Shown here: positions 25,933 to 34,581 of the stretch, in pieces
How positions within the stretch are numbered: position 1 is the first letter of the stretch
How the letters are laid out: each line of letters starts with the position of its first letter
Assembly (NCBI GenBank): GCA_964491605.1
Contig: CAZBGY010000012.1
Coordinates: 1 to 47,253, forward strand
Length of the DNA: 47,253 bases
Direction of reading: 5' to 3'
DNA from: DRYS01 sp964491605
Lineage (GTDB): Archaea; Thermoproteota; CALKCG01; B24; DRYS01
Notes under the pieces: generated by a model
What the model was told of the DNA's origin: nothing
What the model saw: only the letters and a program-made list of their open reading frames with translations
Databases searched by the model: none
Translations under genes and position numbers: made by a program

Positions 25933-26664
25933 TTGATACCTGTAAGAGCAGGTATACCTAGGAGGACACCTATAGTAGCATGGATGCTTATAGGATTGAA
26001 CGTAGCGGTATGGATATACATGGTTTATAGAGGCAGTAAATTCTATAACTACGTTATAGAGATGTATGGCTTAACCCCTGCATACATAGTCGAGGGTAGA
26101 GCACTGTATACGATATTGACGTCGATGTTCATTCACGGTGATATAATGCATCTAATAGGTAACATGCTATACCTATGGGTGTTCGGCGGACCTATAGAAT
26201 CTAGGATAGGGCATCGTAGATTCTTCATACTATACATCGCTTCAGGTATATTCGCTTCTATAGCCCATACGTTTGTAGAAGTCTACATATCCGAGCCTAT
26301 AATCCTCTACGGGTGGACCGGTGTGAAGCTTATAGATCCCAAATATATACCTTCGATCGGAGCATCAGGAGCTATATCGGGTATACTCGGAGCATATCTA
26401 GTCCTGCTACCAGCATCATCTGTTAGGATAGTTACTATGATAGGATGGATACCTATCGTTATAAGCATACCAGCGGCACTGTTCATAGCGGGATGGTTCC
26501 TATACCAGCTGTACGCTGGGATACTATCGGTAACGATACCGCAACTATACTTCTCAGGAGTAGCTTTCTGGGCTCATATAGGAGGATTCATCGCAGGTTT
26601 AATCATGGGTTTAGCTATCAAGCCTAGAAGGATGCCTGCCATAATCTTCGATTATCGTAGGTAG
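25933..26664 (+). CDS. Rhomboid-family intramembrane serine protease
   Basis: Six or seven membrane spans with the catalytic dyad visible: Ser145 in SIGASGAISG (GxSG) and His215 in WAHIGGF. The loop-1 motif is present as SMFIHGDIMHLIGNMLYLWV with the conserved H and N, and GPIESRIGHRR follows. These proteases cut membrane-tethered substrates. The frame opens at TTG 25921, but the TTG at 25933 gives the family-like N-terminus MIPVRAGIPRR and is preferred; neither has a strong ribosome binding site. The last 54 bases overlap the convergent ECF S-component gene, the largest such overlap here. Confidence 0.88.
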   Translation: MIPVRAGIPRRTPIVAWMLIGLNVAVWIYMVYRGSKFYNYVIEMYGLTPAYIVEGRALYTILTSMFIHGDIMHLIGNMLYLWVFGGPIESRIGHRRFFILYIASGIFASIAHTFVEVYISEPIILYGWTGVKLIDPKYIPSIGASGAISGILGAYLVLLPASSVRIVTMIGWIPIVISIPAALFIAGWFLYQLYAGILSVTIPQLYFSGVAFWAHIGGFIAGLIMGLAIKPRRMPAIIFDYRR

Positions 26665-27360
26665 GTTGATCTTAGCTAGAGCTTTCGATAGAGGTATCGA
26701 TACCGAGAGACCTATGAGCATCTGACCTATATTGACAGGTACCTCGGCTAGAGCATAGACGCCGAGAATTACCTGTTCATAGAGGTAGTAGCATGAAACC
26801 ATTATGGATCCACCGCATATTATAGCTATGATCCTAGCTATATTCTCGGAATCCACTTTCGATAGATATACGGCTAGAATTACGAGTAGAGCTATCGATA
26901 CTATGATCCATAGAGCTGGGGGTATCTCCACTTCTATAGCGTAATATGTTAGGGTGACCTCGGCTAAGCCCGTATAGAGCTGGGAGGAGATCGCCCAGAA
27001 TACCAGCGTCAGGGTTATGGGTAAGATTACCGATAGGATTCGGTAGAATCTACGTGTAATATTCAATCTTAATCTGGAGATACGGCCGACTAGGTATCCC
27101 TCCAACCCCTTAGCTATAAGCGTAACCGGAGCATAGAAGCTGTAGCCTGAAATTATATCTGCTAGAGCAGAACCCAAACCCCCAGCGATGCATCCTATCC
27201 TAGGCCCGAATAGTAGTGCTATCGTATAAACCATAACCTCGCCTATATTGAAGTATCCTCTGGTAGCGGGTATGTAGACTTGTATAGCTAAAGTAGCTAC
27301 GGCTACAAGTGCGATGGATATCGATGAGACTGCTGCGAAATATGCCCCCCTAGGTTTCAC
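26611..27360 (-). CDS. Predicted ECF transporter S-component
   Basis: 249 residues with about six or seven spans. The segment RGYFNIGEVMVYTIALLFGP followed by GGLGSALADIISGYSFYAP and TLIAKGLEGYLVGRISR is a strong match to S-components of energy-coupling-factor importers, which use this arrangement for vitamin or precursor uptake. No A or T subunits lie in the window, so it probably works with a shared energizing module encoded elsewhere. The substrate is not evident. The promoter-like AAAGTTTAATATATAC lies just upstream. A UroD-family methyltransferase-like gene ends 34 bases upstream on the same strand. Confidence 0.75.
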   Translation of the reverse strand: MKPRGAYFAAVSSISIALVAVATLAIQVYIPATRGYFNIGEVMVYTIALLFGPRIGCIAGGLGSALADIISGYSFYAPVTLIAKGLEGYLVGRISRLRLNITRRFYRILSVILPITLTLVFWAISSQLYTGLAEVTLTYYAIEVEIPPALWIIVSIALLVILAVYLSKVDSENIARIIAIICGGSIMVSCYYLYEQVILGVYALAEVPVNIGQMLIGLSVSIPLSKALAKINLPTIIEDYGRHPSRLDS

Positions 27361-27380
27361 GGATAGATAGCCGTCTACAG

Positions 27381-27399
27381 GTATATATTAAACTTTATT
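27381..27399 (-). promoter_or_regulatory. TATA-like promoter of the second ECF S-component gene
   Basis: The minus strand reads AATAAAGTTTAATATATAC, with the same AAAGTTT core found before the ECF gene at 12469, the DUF4430-like gene and valS. It lies 21-39 bases upstream of the start codon and overlaps the stop of the preceding gene. Confidence 0.5.
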
Positions 27400-28522
27400 C
27401 TTTAATATTGGAGGGATATCTCCCATAACTTCTAGCTACTTCGAGCATAGCTAGATAGTTCTCGAGCTTTATATAATTCGCTACGGTATTTCCACATCCT
27501 ATCGCATAACCTCCACCCGGAGCACATTCATCTATAATCGATCTAACGTATGTTTTGAAACCCTCTAGGGGCATCCTAGATAGCTTATCCATATCGACGC
27601 CTCCGAGTATAGCTATCCTATCTCCGTAAAGCTTCTTATACCTAGTTACAGGGTATGAAGAATCTTCGTACGAATGCTTAGCATCTATACCTACATACTC
27701 TATGAGATCCTCCATAACTATATCCAACCGTCCGCAGCTATGGAGTATGAAGGGTTTACCAAATCTATGAACTTCATTTACGCATATCTTATGCCATGGA
27801 AATACATAATATCTCAGATGCTTAGGCGATATCATAGGTCCGCTCTTATAGCCCATATCGTCGCCCATAGATATAGCTCCGACCATAGGCTGCTCAGACA
27901 TCAAACGGCATACAAACGAGATAATTCTTCCAATCCTATCGAACATATCCCTGACTAGTGTCTGGTCTGTATATAGCGCTTTAGAGAACGGGATCGTACC
28001 CATAAGCCACATAACATTCTCCAGTACACCGCCAGGTGTTAAGGGTATAATCATCATACCTTCAGGTAGGATCTCCTTGACTATATGGTATAGCGCCATA
28101 TATGAATCCTGCACATCGGATTCACTAGGCCAGTCGTATTTATCGAAATCCTCCCTAGACTCTATAGTACCCCTAGACTCATCCTGCCAAACCCTTAAGC
28201 CTCTAGATAGGGCTGCAGTATCCTTGCAGGGCTTAACGTTAAACCTGGGAAACGGCGATGGAAGGGTTAGAGGTATATAGTCGTATCCGAGCGTATAGTA
28301 GAACCTAATGATAGTCTCGTAATCAGATTTAAGCTTATTCTCGCAGCCTTTAGCCGCTATATCTTTAACCCTATCGATCGTAAGACTCTTGATCTCCGAA
28401 AGCCTACGCCCCGTTAAAGCTTCTACAACCTCTAGATCTGCGAATAAATCGTAGAAAGGTATCCTATCAGGCGGATCCTCTAATAGAAGTACGGAGAGAA
28501 GCCTATCGAAGCATGCAGCCAT
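27395..28522 (-). CDS. Uroporphyrinogen-decarboxylase-family protein, possible corrinoid methyltransferase
   Basis: 375-residue TIM-barrel of the UroD/MtaA/CmuA superfamily: DRIPFYDLFADLEVVEALTG at the start, MGDDMGYKSGPMISPKHLRY in the middle, and KPFILHSCGRLDIVMEDLIE then GIDAKHSYED, with the HxCG pattern that binds zinc in the methyltransferase branch. The UroD-branch substrate arginine motif FLRQAGRY is absent, so a heme-pathway role is unlikely. Methyl transfer to or from a corrinoid or thiol is the better guess. It could serve methylated-compound metabolism in an anaerobe; no partner corrinoid protein is in the window. The next gene upstream is across a 770-base gap. Confidence 0.78.
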   Translation of the reverse strand: MAACFDRLLSVLLLEDPPDRIPFYDLFADLEVVEALTGRRLSEIKSLTIDRVKDIAAKGCENKLKSDYETIIRFYYTLGYDYIPLTLPSPFPRFNVKPCKDTAALSRGLRVWQDESRGTIESREDFDKYDWPSESDVQDSYMALYHIVKEILPEGMMIIPLTPGGVLENVMWLMGTIPFSKALYTDQTLVRDMFDRIGRIISFVCRLMSEQPMVGAISMGDDMGYKSGPMISPKHLRYYVFPWHKICVNEVHRFGKPFILHSCGRLDIVMEDLIEYVGIDAKHSYEDSSYPVTRYKKLYGDRIAILGGVDMDKLSRMPLEGFKTYVRSIIDECAPGGGYAIGCGNTVANYIKLENYLAMLEVARSYGRYPSNIKE

Positions 28523-29296
28523 GTTAATAGGTAAATCATCAGAGGATAGATAAACCTTGAGAGGCTTAAACCTTAGGGAAACCCTTTATACCTTATATAG
28601 AGTTAAATCCGCTCTGAGCTAACTCAGATCATTGAAACCTCACCCTATCGATCTTCGCTACTACGTTATGGTTTGCTACATGCTAATACTTCGATCCACC
28701 ATCTATATGGGATCTATGTTCAGCCAACCTTTGCTCTTCTCCAAGCTCATCATCCACGCATAATTTATATGAATTCGTGATAGCATGAAATCATACCATT
28801 CATAAACGTAACCTCATAACTATTCACTAAACAATTCATAGCTGTATACCTTACAAACATACATAACCTATTAGTATGAACCGTTTAGACAAGGTTCCGG
28901 AATCATACATGTCAATCCGATCCCGGCAACTCCAGGAAGATTCGGTAAGCCTAGTAATCATGCAGGGATACATAGATAGTAAGACTGGTATCGGGAAACA
29001 AATGAAGTGAATACGGTCTCAAATTATGTTTGGGAAGTGAGCAGTTGATTGTACCCATAGCCAAGTAGGTAGTAGCGAGGGAGAGGCTCAGTTGGTATTC
29101 CTAGAGGGAGAGAAGTTGCATACCCTGATATATCCATCGATATAGCCGTCAAGTCGGATGCAGCCATCAGAGAGATCCACCGCTAGGTAGAGGAAAGATA
29201 TAACGGCTAGATGGTAACCTTATACGGATGATCCTAGGTGTTTGGAATACCGAATGTTTATCCGATACGAGGGGGGTTCGATAAAAATAGGCGTAT
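28523..29296. other. Long intergenic region with decayed ORF pieces
   Basis: About 770 bases without a clear gene. The promoter of the UroD-family gene may be near 28580-28600. A plus-strand reading frame at 28876-29010 (MNRLDKVPESYMSIRSRQLQ..., 44 codons) and a minus-strand one at 29024-29167 (47 codons) are open but resemble nothing I recognise. Readable peptide stretches broken by stops continue on both strands, which would fit a decayed gene or mobile-element remnant, or a structured RNA. I looked for SRP RNA, RNase P RNA and tRNA signatures and did not find convincing ones. Confidence 0.4.
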
Positions 29297-30289
29297 ATGA
29301 GAGGGATACGTGGATCGTTATGCAGTAGGTGCGGTAATCCTGCTGTAACGTATCTTAGGTACGCTAAGCTGAACCTTTGTAGGGAACACTTCCTAGATTA
29401 TATCCTTGATAGAGTTGAAACAGCGGTTAGAAGGTATAGGATGATCAAGCCTGGATCTAGGATCCTAGCAGCCGTTTCCGGTGGTAAGGATAGCTCTACT
29501 ATGCTTCTAACCCTCTCCAAGCTTCTAGCTAAACTCGAATTCGATCTAATAGCACTACATATAGATCTAGGGATAGATGGATATTCCAGTGAAGCTAGAA
29601 GTATAGCTGAAGAAGTTTGCAAGATAGCTTGTATCCGCTACATGGTAGTTAGGTTGGAGGATATGATAGGGCTGGGTATTCCGGAGCTTGCTAGAAAGAT
29701 GCGTAGACCCCCATGTAGTGTATGCGGAGCTGTTAAGAGATATCTATTGAATCTAGCAGGTGTAGAGGCAGGTGTCGATGCGGTGGCGTTGGGCCACCAC
29801 CTGGATGATCTAGCAGTATATATACTCAAAAACTTCCTTCTACAAAATCTAGAAGATATACGTAAGCTTGGACCTAAAACTGAGGGCTATGATGGATTCG
29901 TAGTAGGTAGGATAAGGCCATTATATGAGGTCTACGAGAGGGATACTGCTCTCTACGTGAATCTAGCTGGTATACCTTATCAGAGTGTTGAATGCCCGCT
30001 GCATAGCATCGGTATGGAGGGTAGTATAAGAGCATTCCTAGACGGTATGGAGGAGAATTCCCCAGGCTTCAAGATAGCATTCTTAAGGTCGATCGCTAGG
30101 AGTATAGATAAGTATCCGCAACCGAGAGATTATGTTAATCGATGCAGTATGTGCGGTATGCCTTCCCAAGGCGGTATATGCTCTTTCTGCAGGATGACTG
30201 AGAGGGTGCTAGGTAAGCCTATGGGTTTAGATGTGAGAATGAAGGTTAGGGATATAATCTCGAGGATGGTAGGTGTGAAAAGCGGATAG
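29297..30289 (+). CDS. TtuA/NcsA-family tRNA 2-thiolation enzyme
   Basis: Adenylates and thiolates uridine in tRNA (s2U34 or thermophile s2T54). An N-terminal zinc knuckle (CSRCG at residues 9-13, then NLCREH) is followed by the PP-loop SGGKDSSTML (61-70), HIDLGIDGYS, the cluster-binding cysteines in RPPCSVCGA, GHHLDDLAVYILKNFL, and the third cysteine in QSVECPLHS. A second zinc ribbon closes the protein (CSMCGMPSQGGICSFC). 330 residues, usual for the family. The distinction between U34 and T54 thiolation cannot be made by eye. The DNA glycosylase gene follows after 47 bases. Confidence 0.9.
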   Translation: MRGIRGSLCSRCGNPAVTYLRYAKLNLCREHFLDYILDRVETAVRRYRMIKPGSRILAAVSGGKDSSTMLLTLSKLLAKLEFDLIALHIDLGIDGYSSEARSIAEEVCKIACIRYMVVRLEDMIGLGIPELARKMRRPPCSVCGAVKRYLLNLAGVEAGVDAVALGHHLDDLAVYILKNFLLQNLEDIRKLGPKTEGYDGFVVGRIRPLYEVYERDTALYVNLAGIPYQSVECPLHSIGMEGSIRAFLDGMEENSPGFKIAFLRSIARSIDKYPQPRDYVNRCSMCGMPSQGGICSFCRMTERVLGKPMGLDVRMKVRDIISRMVGVKSG

Positions 30290-30336
30290 GATTCATCCCA
30301 AATGACTTTCTTCGAGGATCATCGATCCGGCAATGG

Positions 30337-31260
30337 ATGACCGCTATGCCGTCGATGAATTTAGGCAGGGTGTATAACCTCGATATGAGCTTATACCCAT
30401 CGTTTACCTATCCATTCTACTCTAGGATCGATGGATGGTATGTTAGGATTATAGGCGAGTATAGGGGGTTAAGGTTTAAGCTTGAAAAGCCAAATGTATT
30501 GAGGTTTGAAGACGCGCCTGTAGGTTTCGAATATATAGTCTTAGAGTTTACCGGCTTATGGTTTGATCCATATAGCTACGTATCTAAGCTATCTTCAAGT
30601 AGGATTAGCCGGATATGGCCTTTGATCGAAGCTTACGATGGAGTAGGGTTAGCTGTAGATCCGTATAGTAGGCTGTGGCTATTCGCATCGATAACGCTAT
30701 CTAGGCATACCGATTTCCATCTCAATACTGTCCGATGGGTTAGGAAGTTAGCGGAAACGATAGGCGATCTCAGAATGCTAACGACGGATAACTCACGTAT
30801 GGTATCTAGAAGCTTCCATCTATCCCAGCTACCGATGCAGATAAGATTCTACATGGAGAGGATAGAGCCTTTAGAGGATAAGATCGATCCATCGATACTT
30901 AGGGTTAAGCTTCAGGAGGGGCCGTGGATAGGACCTAAAACCGCAACCTCCTACCTCCTATTCAGTCGTAAGGATGCAACTTATATGGCTTCATCCGATG
31001 TACACTTCCAAAGGATATCTAGAAGGATTGGTTTGATAGATTGGAGGATTCCATGGAGCTCACATATGTGTAGGAGGTACCTATGTAGTGATTGCCCTCT
31101 ACGTAGCGAGTGCCTCCACTGGATAGCTAGGGTGGAGTATGGGGGGTTAGCGGGATGGATACAAACCGTAGCATACATACAGGATAAGCTCCTATGCAAC
31201 CGTAGATTATGCAATGAGTGTAAAGTTAGATCCATGTGTACGGAGCGCCTATCACCTTAA
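30337..31260 (+). CDS. HhH-GPD DNA glycosylase with two Fe-S-type cysteine motifs
   Basis: Base-excision glycosylase fold. An N-terminal OGG/AlkA-like beta region (YVRIIGEYRGLRFKLEKPNV) precedes the helical core with the hairpin GPWIGPKTATSYLLFSRKD and the catalytic aspartate in SSDVHFQRISRRIG. The lysine usual in bifunctional members is not at the expected place, so it may be monofunctional. Two copies of CX4CX2CX5C follow: CRRYLCSDCPLRSEC, then about 35 residues on CNRRLCNECKVRSMC at the end. Related enzymes usually have one such cluster (often CX6CX2CX5C). The damaged base is unknown. Start uncertain among three nearby ATGs (30337, 30346, 30355). It overlaps the convergent radical SAM gene by four bases. 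Confidence 0.82.
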   Translation: MTAMPSMNLGRVYNLDMSLYPSFTYPFYSRIDGWYVRIIGEYRGLRFKLEKPNVLRFEDAPVGFEYIVLEFTGLWFDPYSYVSKLSSSRISRIWPLIEAYDGVGLAVDPYSRLWLFASITLSRHTDFHLNTVRWVRKLAETIGDLRMLTTDNSRMVSRSFHLSQLPMQIRFYMERIEPLEDKIDPSILRVKLQEGPWIGPKTATSYLLFSRKDATYMASSDVHFQRISRRIGLIDWRIPWSSHMCRRYLCSDCPLRSECLHWIARVEYGGLAGWIQTVAYIQDKLLCNRRLCNECKVRSMCTERLSP

Positions 31261-32039
31261 ATTAGATCCCTAGGTATAGCATCCGGTTTAAACGCTATCC
31301 TAGGCTTCAAACCATATTCCTTAAGCTTAGCTTCTACATGCGGATATAGGAATACATACTCTTCCTCGAATTCCTTCACAAGCTTATCATCGATAGCTTT
31401 GAGCCTATCGATCAGCTTAGCTTTAGATTCGTCGCTACTGAAGCTTAACATAACGGCTGGATGACATGAAACTCCTTCATCGATTAGATTCTTGAGAGCG
31501 TTTAATTGAAGTTCGAATCCGCTTGATTTTGCTAGCGTAAGCATTGAAAACTCATCTGGACTGCACCCCTTAATCGAGACCCTAACATGGAGATTCTTAA
31601 ATCCTGAAAGTCTCTCGGCATATACTTTATACGCACCTATCAGTATACCGTTAGTCTCCAGTATGAATAGGTATCTACCCTCAGATTCGAATAACCTTAT
31701 AAGCTCCTCTAGATGATTGAAGGCTATTGTAGGCTCACATCCACTAACCCTAACCTGCCTATAACCTCTACGAGCGCATATCTCCCTAAGCTTAACCCAT
31801 ACATCCCTAGCAGAGTAGAATTCTCCAGTATACGGGTTATCCCTAACCTTCCAACTCCAACAGAATATACATCTAAGACAGCAGCCTACAGCATCAGCCG
31901 TAGCTATACCGCCATACCAACGTCCACCCCTAAAACGCCAATAACGTCTCTCAAAACCACCATCAACACGCCTCCTAGATACGATACGCTCAGTAATACC
32001 GGATAAATCGAGGGGATCGAGTAATTCACGATTGAGCAA
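31257..32039 (-). CDS. Radical SAM protein, PFL-activating-enzyme-like
   Basis: 260 residues. The cluster motif is VGCCLRCIFCWSWK, with C53-C57-C60 in CX3CX2C spacing, followed by RQVRVSGCEPTIAFNHLEEL as the SAM-binding GGEP-like strand (here SGCEP), FILETNGILIG, and HVRVSIKGCSPDEFS. Overall it resembles archaeal radical SAM proteins related to pyruvate formate-lyase activases. The GCEP variant replaces the common GGEP. No obvious substrate protein lies nearby. The tail (EEEYVFLYPHVEAKLKEYGL) is charged. A TATA-like stretch at about 32073-32086 (minus) may be its promoter. Confidence 0.8.
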   Translation of the reverse strand: MLNRELLDPLDLSGITERIVSRRRVDGGFERRYWRFRGGRWYGGIATADAVGCCLRCIFCWSWKVRDNPYTGEFYSARDVWVKLREICARRGYRQVRVSGCEPTIAFNHLEELIRLFESEGRYLFILETNGILIGAYKVYAERLSGFKNLHVRVSIKGCSPDEFSMLTLAKSSGFELQLNALKNLIDEGVSCHPAVMLSFSSDESKAKLIDRLKAIDDKLVKEFEEEYVFLYPHVEAKLKEYGLKPRIAFKPDAIPRDLI

Positions 32040-32189
32040 ATCTATGAAGATAGCATGAACTTAGATCGATATAAATATAGAGAGGATAGGCGTAGAAGCT
32101 ATCGACCCCCATACCTCCTGACATAATGTTTCCAATCTTGATAGAGATGTTTATTAGGGAGGTGTAAGCCTTTATCCATCATATAGAAG

Positions 32190-33263
32190 ATGCTCTCCAA
32201 AGAAGAGAAACTTAGAATCTTAGAAACGTTAGATAGAGATGTAGAGTTCCGTTACGCTATCGCAGGCTATCTAGGTTTATCTGAAATTCTTAAGCGACTT
32301 GATTCCATAGAGTCCCGTATAGCGGATCTTTATGATGGACAGAAGAAGCTGTTAGAGAACCAGGTTAAGCTATGGGAGAACGTAGAAAAGCTTTGGGAGG
32401 AGGTTAGATCGCTGAGGGAGGGACAGAGTAAGCTATGGGAAGAGGTTAGGTTGTTGAGGGAGGGGCAGGATAAGCTGTGGATGGAGATTAGAGATCTTAG
32501 AGAAGGTCAGAGTAAGCTTTGGGAGGAGGTTAGATCGCTGAGGGAGGGACAGAGTAAGCTTTGGGAGAATGCCGAGAAGTTGTGGATAGAGGTTAGATCG
32601 CTTAGGGAGGGTCAGGGTAAGCTTTGGGAGAACGTTAATAATCTGTGGATTGAAGTTAGATTGTTAAGAGAGGGTCAGGATAGGTTATGGGAGGAGGTTA
32701 GAGATCTTAGAAGTGGACAGAATAAGCTATGGGAGAGTGTTAACAATCTATGGATCGAAGTTAAATCGTTAAGGGAAGGACAGAATAAACTATGGGAGGA
32801 GGTTAGAGATCTTAGAGTAGAGTTTGCAGAGATGCGAAGGGAGCAGAAAAGACTTAGATCTTCGTTTGAATCTTTCGGTAGGGCTTTAGGGGTTACTATA
32901 GAGTATTATGCATGTGCTTTCGTAGAGCTTATGCTTGAGGATATGGGATATACAGGTGTTAGCGTGGATAAAGGGTTCGTTTATCATGATGGTAGGGTGT
33001 ATGAGATCGACATATTCTGCGAGGATCCGTTAGTTGTAGGCGAAGCTACGTTGTATATTAGGGATAGAGGTGAAGCTGAGAGCGAGTTAAAGAAGCTTGA
33101 TGTTAAAGCGGAAGCTGCTGAGAAGTCTACCGGTAGGAAAATCATACTTAAGGTGTTAGCAGTAGCTAACGTTTCTAGCGATGCTATGGGTTATCTTAAG
33201 GATGAATGTATGAGGAGAGGTGTAAGACTTGTGGTCGGTAGGGAATTGGAAGTTATAGTCTAA
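32190..33263 (+). CDS. Coiled-coil repeat protein with PD-(D/E)XK-like C-terminal domain (DUF3782-like)
   Basis: Three parts. The N-terminal motif DVEFRYAIAGYLGLSEILKR (residues about 15-34) is shared with the paralogue at 36776. Residues about 60-220 are a long coiled coil built from 14-residue units such as LWEEVRSLREGQSK with interspersed 7-residue units (LWENVNN). The C-terminal domain has VELMLEDMGYTG, EIDIFCEDPLVVGEATLYIR and later strands, a pattern like a PD-(D/E)XK nuclease fold with Glu-x-Asp and GEAT in place of ExK. I recall this architecture as DUF3782-type archaeal proteins of unknown function. It sits just upstream of the moeA pair. Confidence 0.7.
   Translation: MLSKEEKLRILETLDRDVEFRYAIAGYLGLSEILKRLDSIESRIADLYDGQKKLLENQVKLWENVEKLWEEVRSLREGQSKLWEEVRLLREGQDKLWMEIRDLREGQSKLWEEVRSLREGQSKLWENAEKLWIEVRSLREGQGKLWENVNNLWIEVRLLREGQDRLWEEVRDLRSGQNKLWESVNNLWIEVKSLREGQNKLWEEVRDLRVEFAEMRREQKRLRSSFESFGRALGVTIEYYACAFVELMLEDMGYTGVSVDKGFVYHDGRVYEIDIFCEDPLVVGEATLYIRDRGEAESELKKLDVKAEAAEKSTGRKIILKVLAVANVSSDAMGYLKDECMRRGVRLVVGRELEVIV
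32370..32817 (+). repeat. Coding tandem repeats of 42 and 21 bases (LW..VR..REGQ.K)
   Basis: In-frame tandem units encode 14-residue repeats (LWEEVRSLREGQSK and variants) with three or more 7-residue half units (LWENAEK, LWENVNN, LWESVNN). All are multiples of a heptad, so length changes keep the coiled-coil register. Unit DNA is similar but not identical, so expansion is not very recent throughout. Confidence 0.85.
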
Positions 33264-33372
33264 GTCTGAATCATACTACTATGCTATATCCGTGCCGGAT
33301 ACATAACCTCGTATCGGCATACCTCCTAAGGATTAATCTTAAGATGTTGGTGTTAAATATAGTAGGCTGGGG

Positions 33373-34581
33373 TTGAGGGAGCTTCATAAAGTATCAGATA
33401 TTCTAGCTAGAGCTTTCAACTATCTCAGCCCTCCGAGCGAGATAGATACCCGCGTAGAGGATTCTCTAGGCATGTATTCAGCTGAGACGGTAACCTCTAG
33501 TTTTAAGCTTCCACCGAAACCTAAAGCCGTTATGGATGGATACGCTATCCGTACGGATGATGTCGAGGCTGCATCACCTAATTCACCCACCCCCCTACGA
33601 CTCCTCGATATATCCATAAGACCTGGATATGATGCGGATATAATATTGAAGCCTGGTTTAGCCGTTAGGATAGAGACTGGTGCTTTCCTACCTGTCGGAG
33701 CTGACGCTGTTGTACCGGTAGAGGATACGGTCGAGGAAGGAGGCTGTATTCTAGTATCGAAACGTATAGCTAGGTATGAGAATGTATCGCTACCAGGTGA
33801 GGAGTATGATGAAGGTATAACGATAATCGGTAGAGGTTGTAGGATTACGCCTCAAGCTATAGCTGGGTTGATCTTAGAAGGCAGGAGTAGGATCCGGGTT
33901 TTCGATCTTAAAGCTAGGATCCTAAACGTAGGCGATGAAATCGTGAAGGAGGCATACTTTAGGCCTTTCACCCATATATTCATAGCTGCCTGGCTTAAAT
34001 GGCATGGATTCACCGTGGATAGGATATCTATGGTAGGTGATGATCCGAAGGAGATAACTGATTGGATACTGGAATGCGACGACTATTATCTATCCATACT
34101 GTTGGGAGGTACATCTATGGGTGGGCATGATTATACGGTTAAAGCTATAGAGAACCTAGCACCCGAGTATCTAGTACATGGATTCGCTATACAGCCTGGT
34201 AAGACTGCATGTCTAGCTATCAGAGGAGGTAAACCTATACTAGCTCTAAGCGGTCTACCGGTAGCGGCTATGTCTACCTTGGAGTATGTTTTGAAGCCTC
34301 TACTGAGGGGGCTGGGTTTAGATATACCAGACTACCCTAAAGTTAGAGCCATACTGACTCGTAGGGTTACGGTAAAGCTTGGGGTTAAAGGATTCGTACG
34401 TGTGAGAGTCTATATGGATGGCGGCAGATTGTATGCAGAACCACTTATGACCGGTGGATCAGGAGCTTTAGCTAGCCTACTCAAGGGTAACGGATTCATA
34501 GAGATCCCTGAAGATATCGAGGGATTCGACGAAGGATGCGAAATCGAGGTGAATATGTATAGATCGGTGGATCAGATTTGA
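33373..34581 (+). CDS. moeA: Molybdopterin molybdenumtransferase MoeA
   Basis: Inserts molybdenum or tungsten into molybdopterin in the cytoplasm. 402 residues with the MoeA pattern: N-terminal ILARAFNYLSPPSEIDTRVE, PKAVMDGYAIRTDDVEA, RIETGAFLPVGADAVVPVED, then the MPT-binding domain with GDDPKEITDWILECDDYYLS, ILLGGTSMGGHDYTVKAIEN, VHGFAIQPGKTACLAIRGGK and ALSGLPVAAMSTLEY. All key blocks are present, including PGKT. The TTG start fits the N-terminus. The next moeA-type gene overlaps the stop by four bases, so the two are translated together. Confidence 0.93.
   Translation: MRELHKVSDILARAFNYLSPPSEIDTRVEDSLGMYSAETVTSSFKLPPKPKAVMDGYAIRTDDVEAASPNSPTPLRLLDISIRPGYDADIILKPGLAVRIETGAFLPVGADAVVPVEDTVEEGGCILVSKRIARYENVSLPGEEYDEGITIIGRGCRITPQAIAGLILEGRSRIRVFDLKARILNVGDEIVKEAYFRPFTHIFIAAWLKWHGFTVDRISMVGDDPKEITDWILECDDYYLSILLGGTSMGGHDYTVKAIENLAPEYLVHGFAIQPGKTACLAIRGGKPILALSGLPVAAMSTLEYVLKPLLRGLGLDIPDYPKVRAILTRRVTVKLGVKGFVRVRVYMDGGRLYAEPLMTGGSGALASLLKGNGFIEIPEDIEGFDEGCEIEVNMYRSVDQI

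Noticed and set aside
28876..29240. Possible SRP RNA or RNase P RNA (GAGGAAAG near 29190, AGCAG near 29040)
   Set aside because: The short motif matches are not accompanied by the conserved helices or the neighbouring conserved bases of either RNA.
31500..31530. T-loop-like GTTCGAATCC suggesting a tRNA
   Set aside because: It lies inside the radical SAM coding frame, with no acceptor stem or anticodon arm around it.
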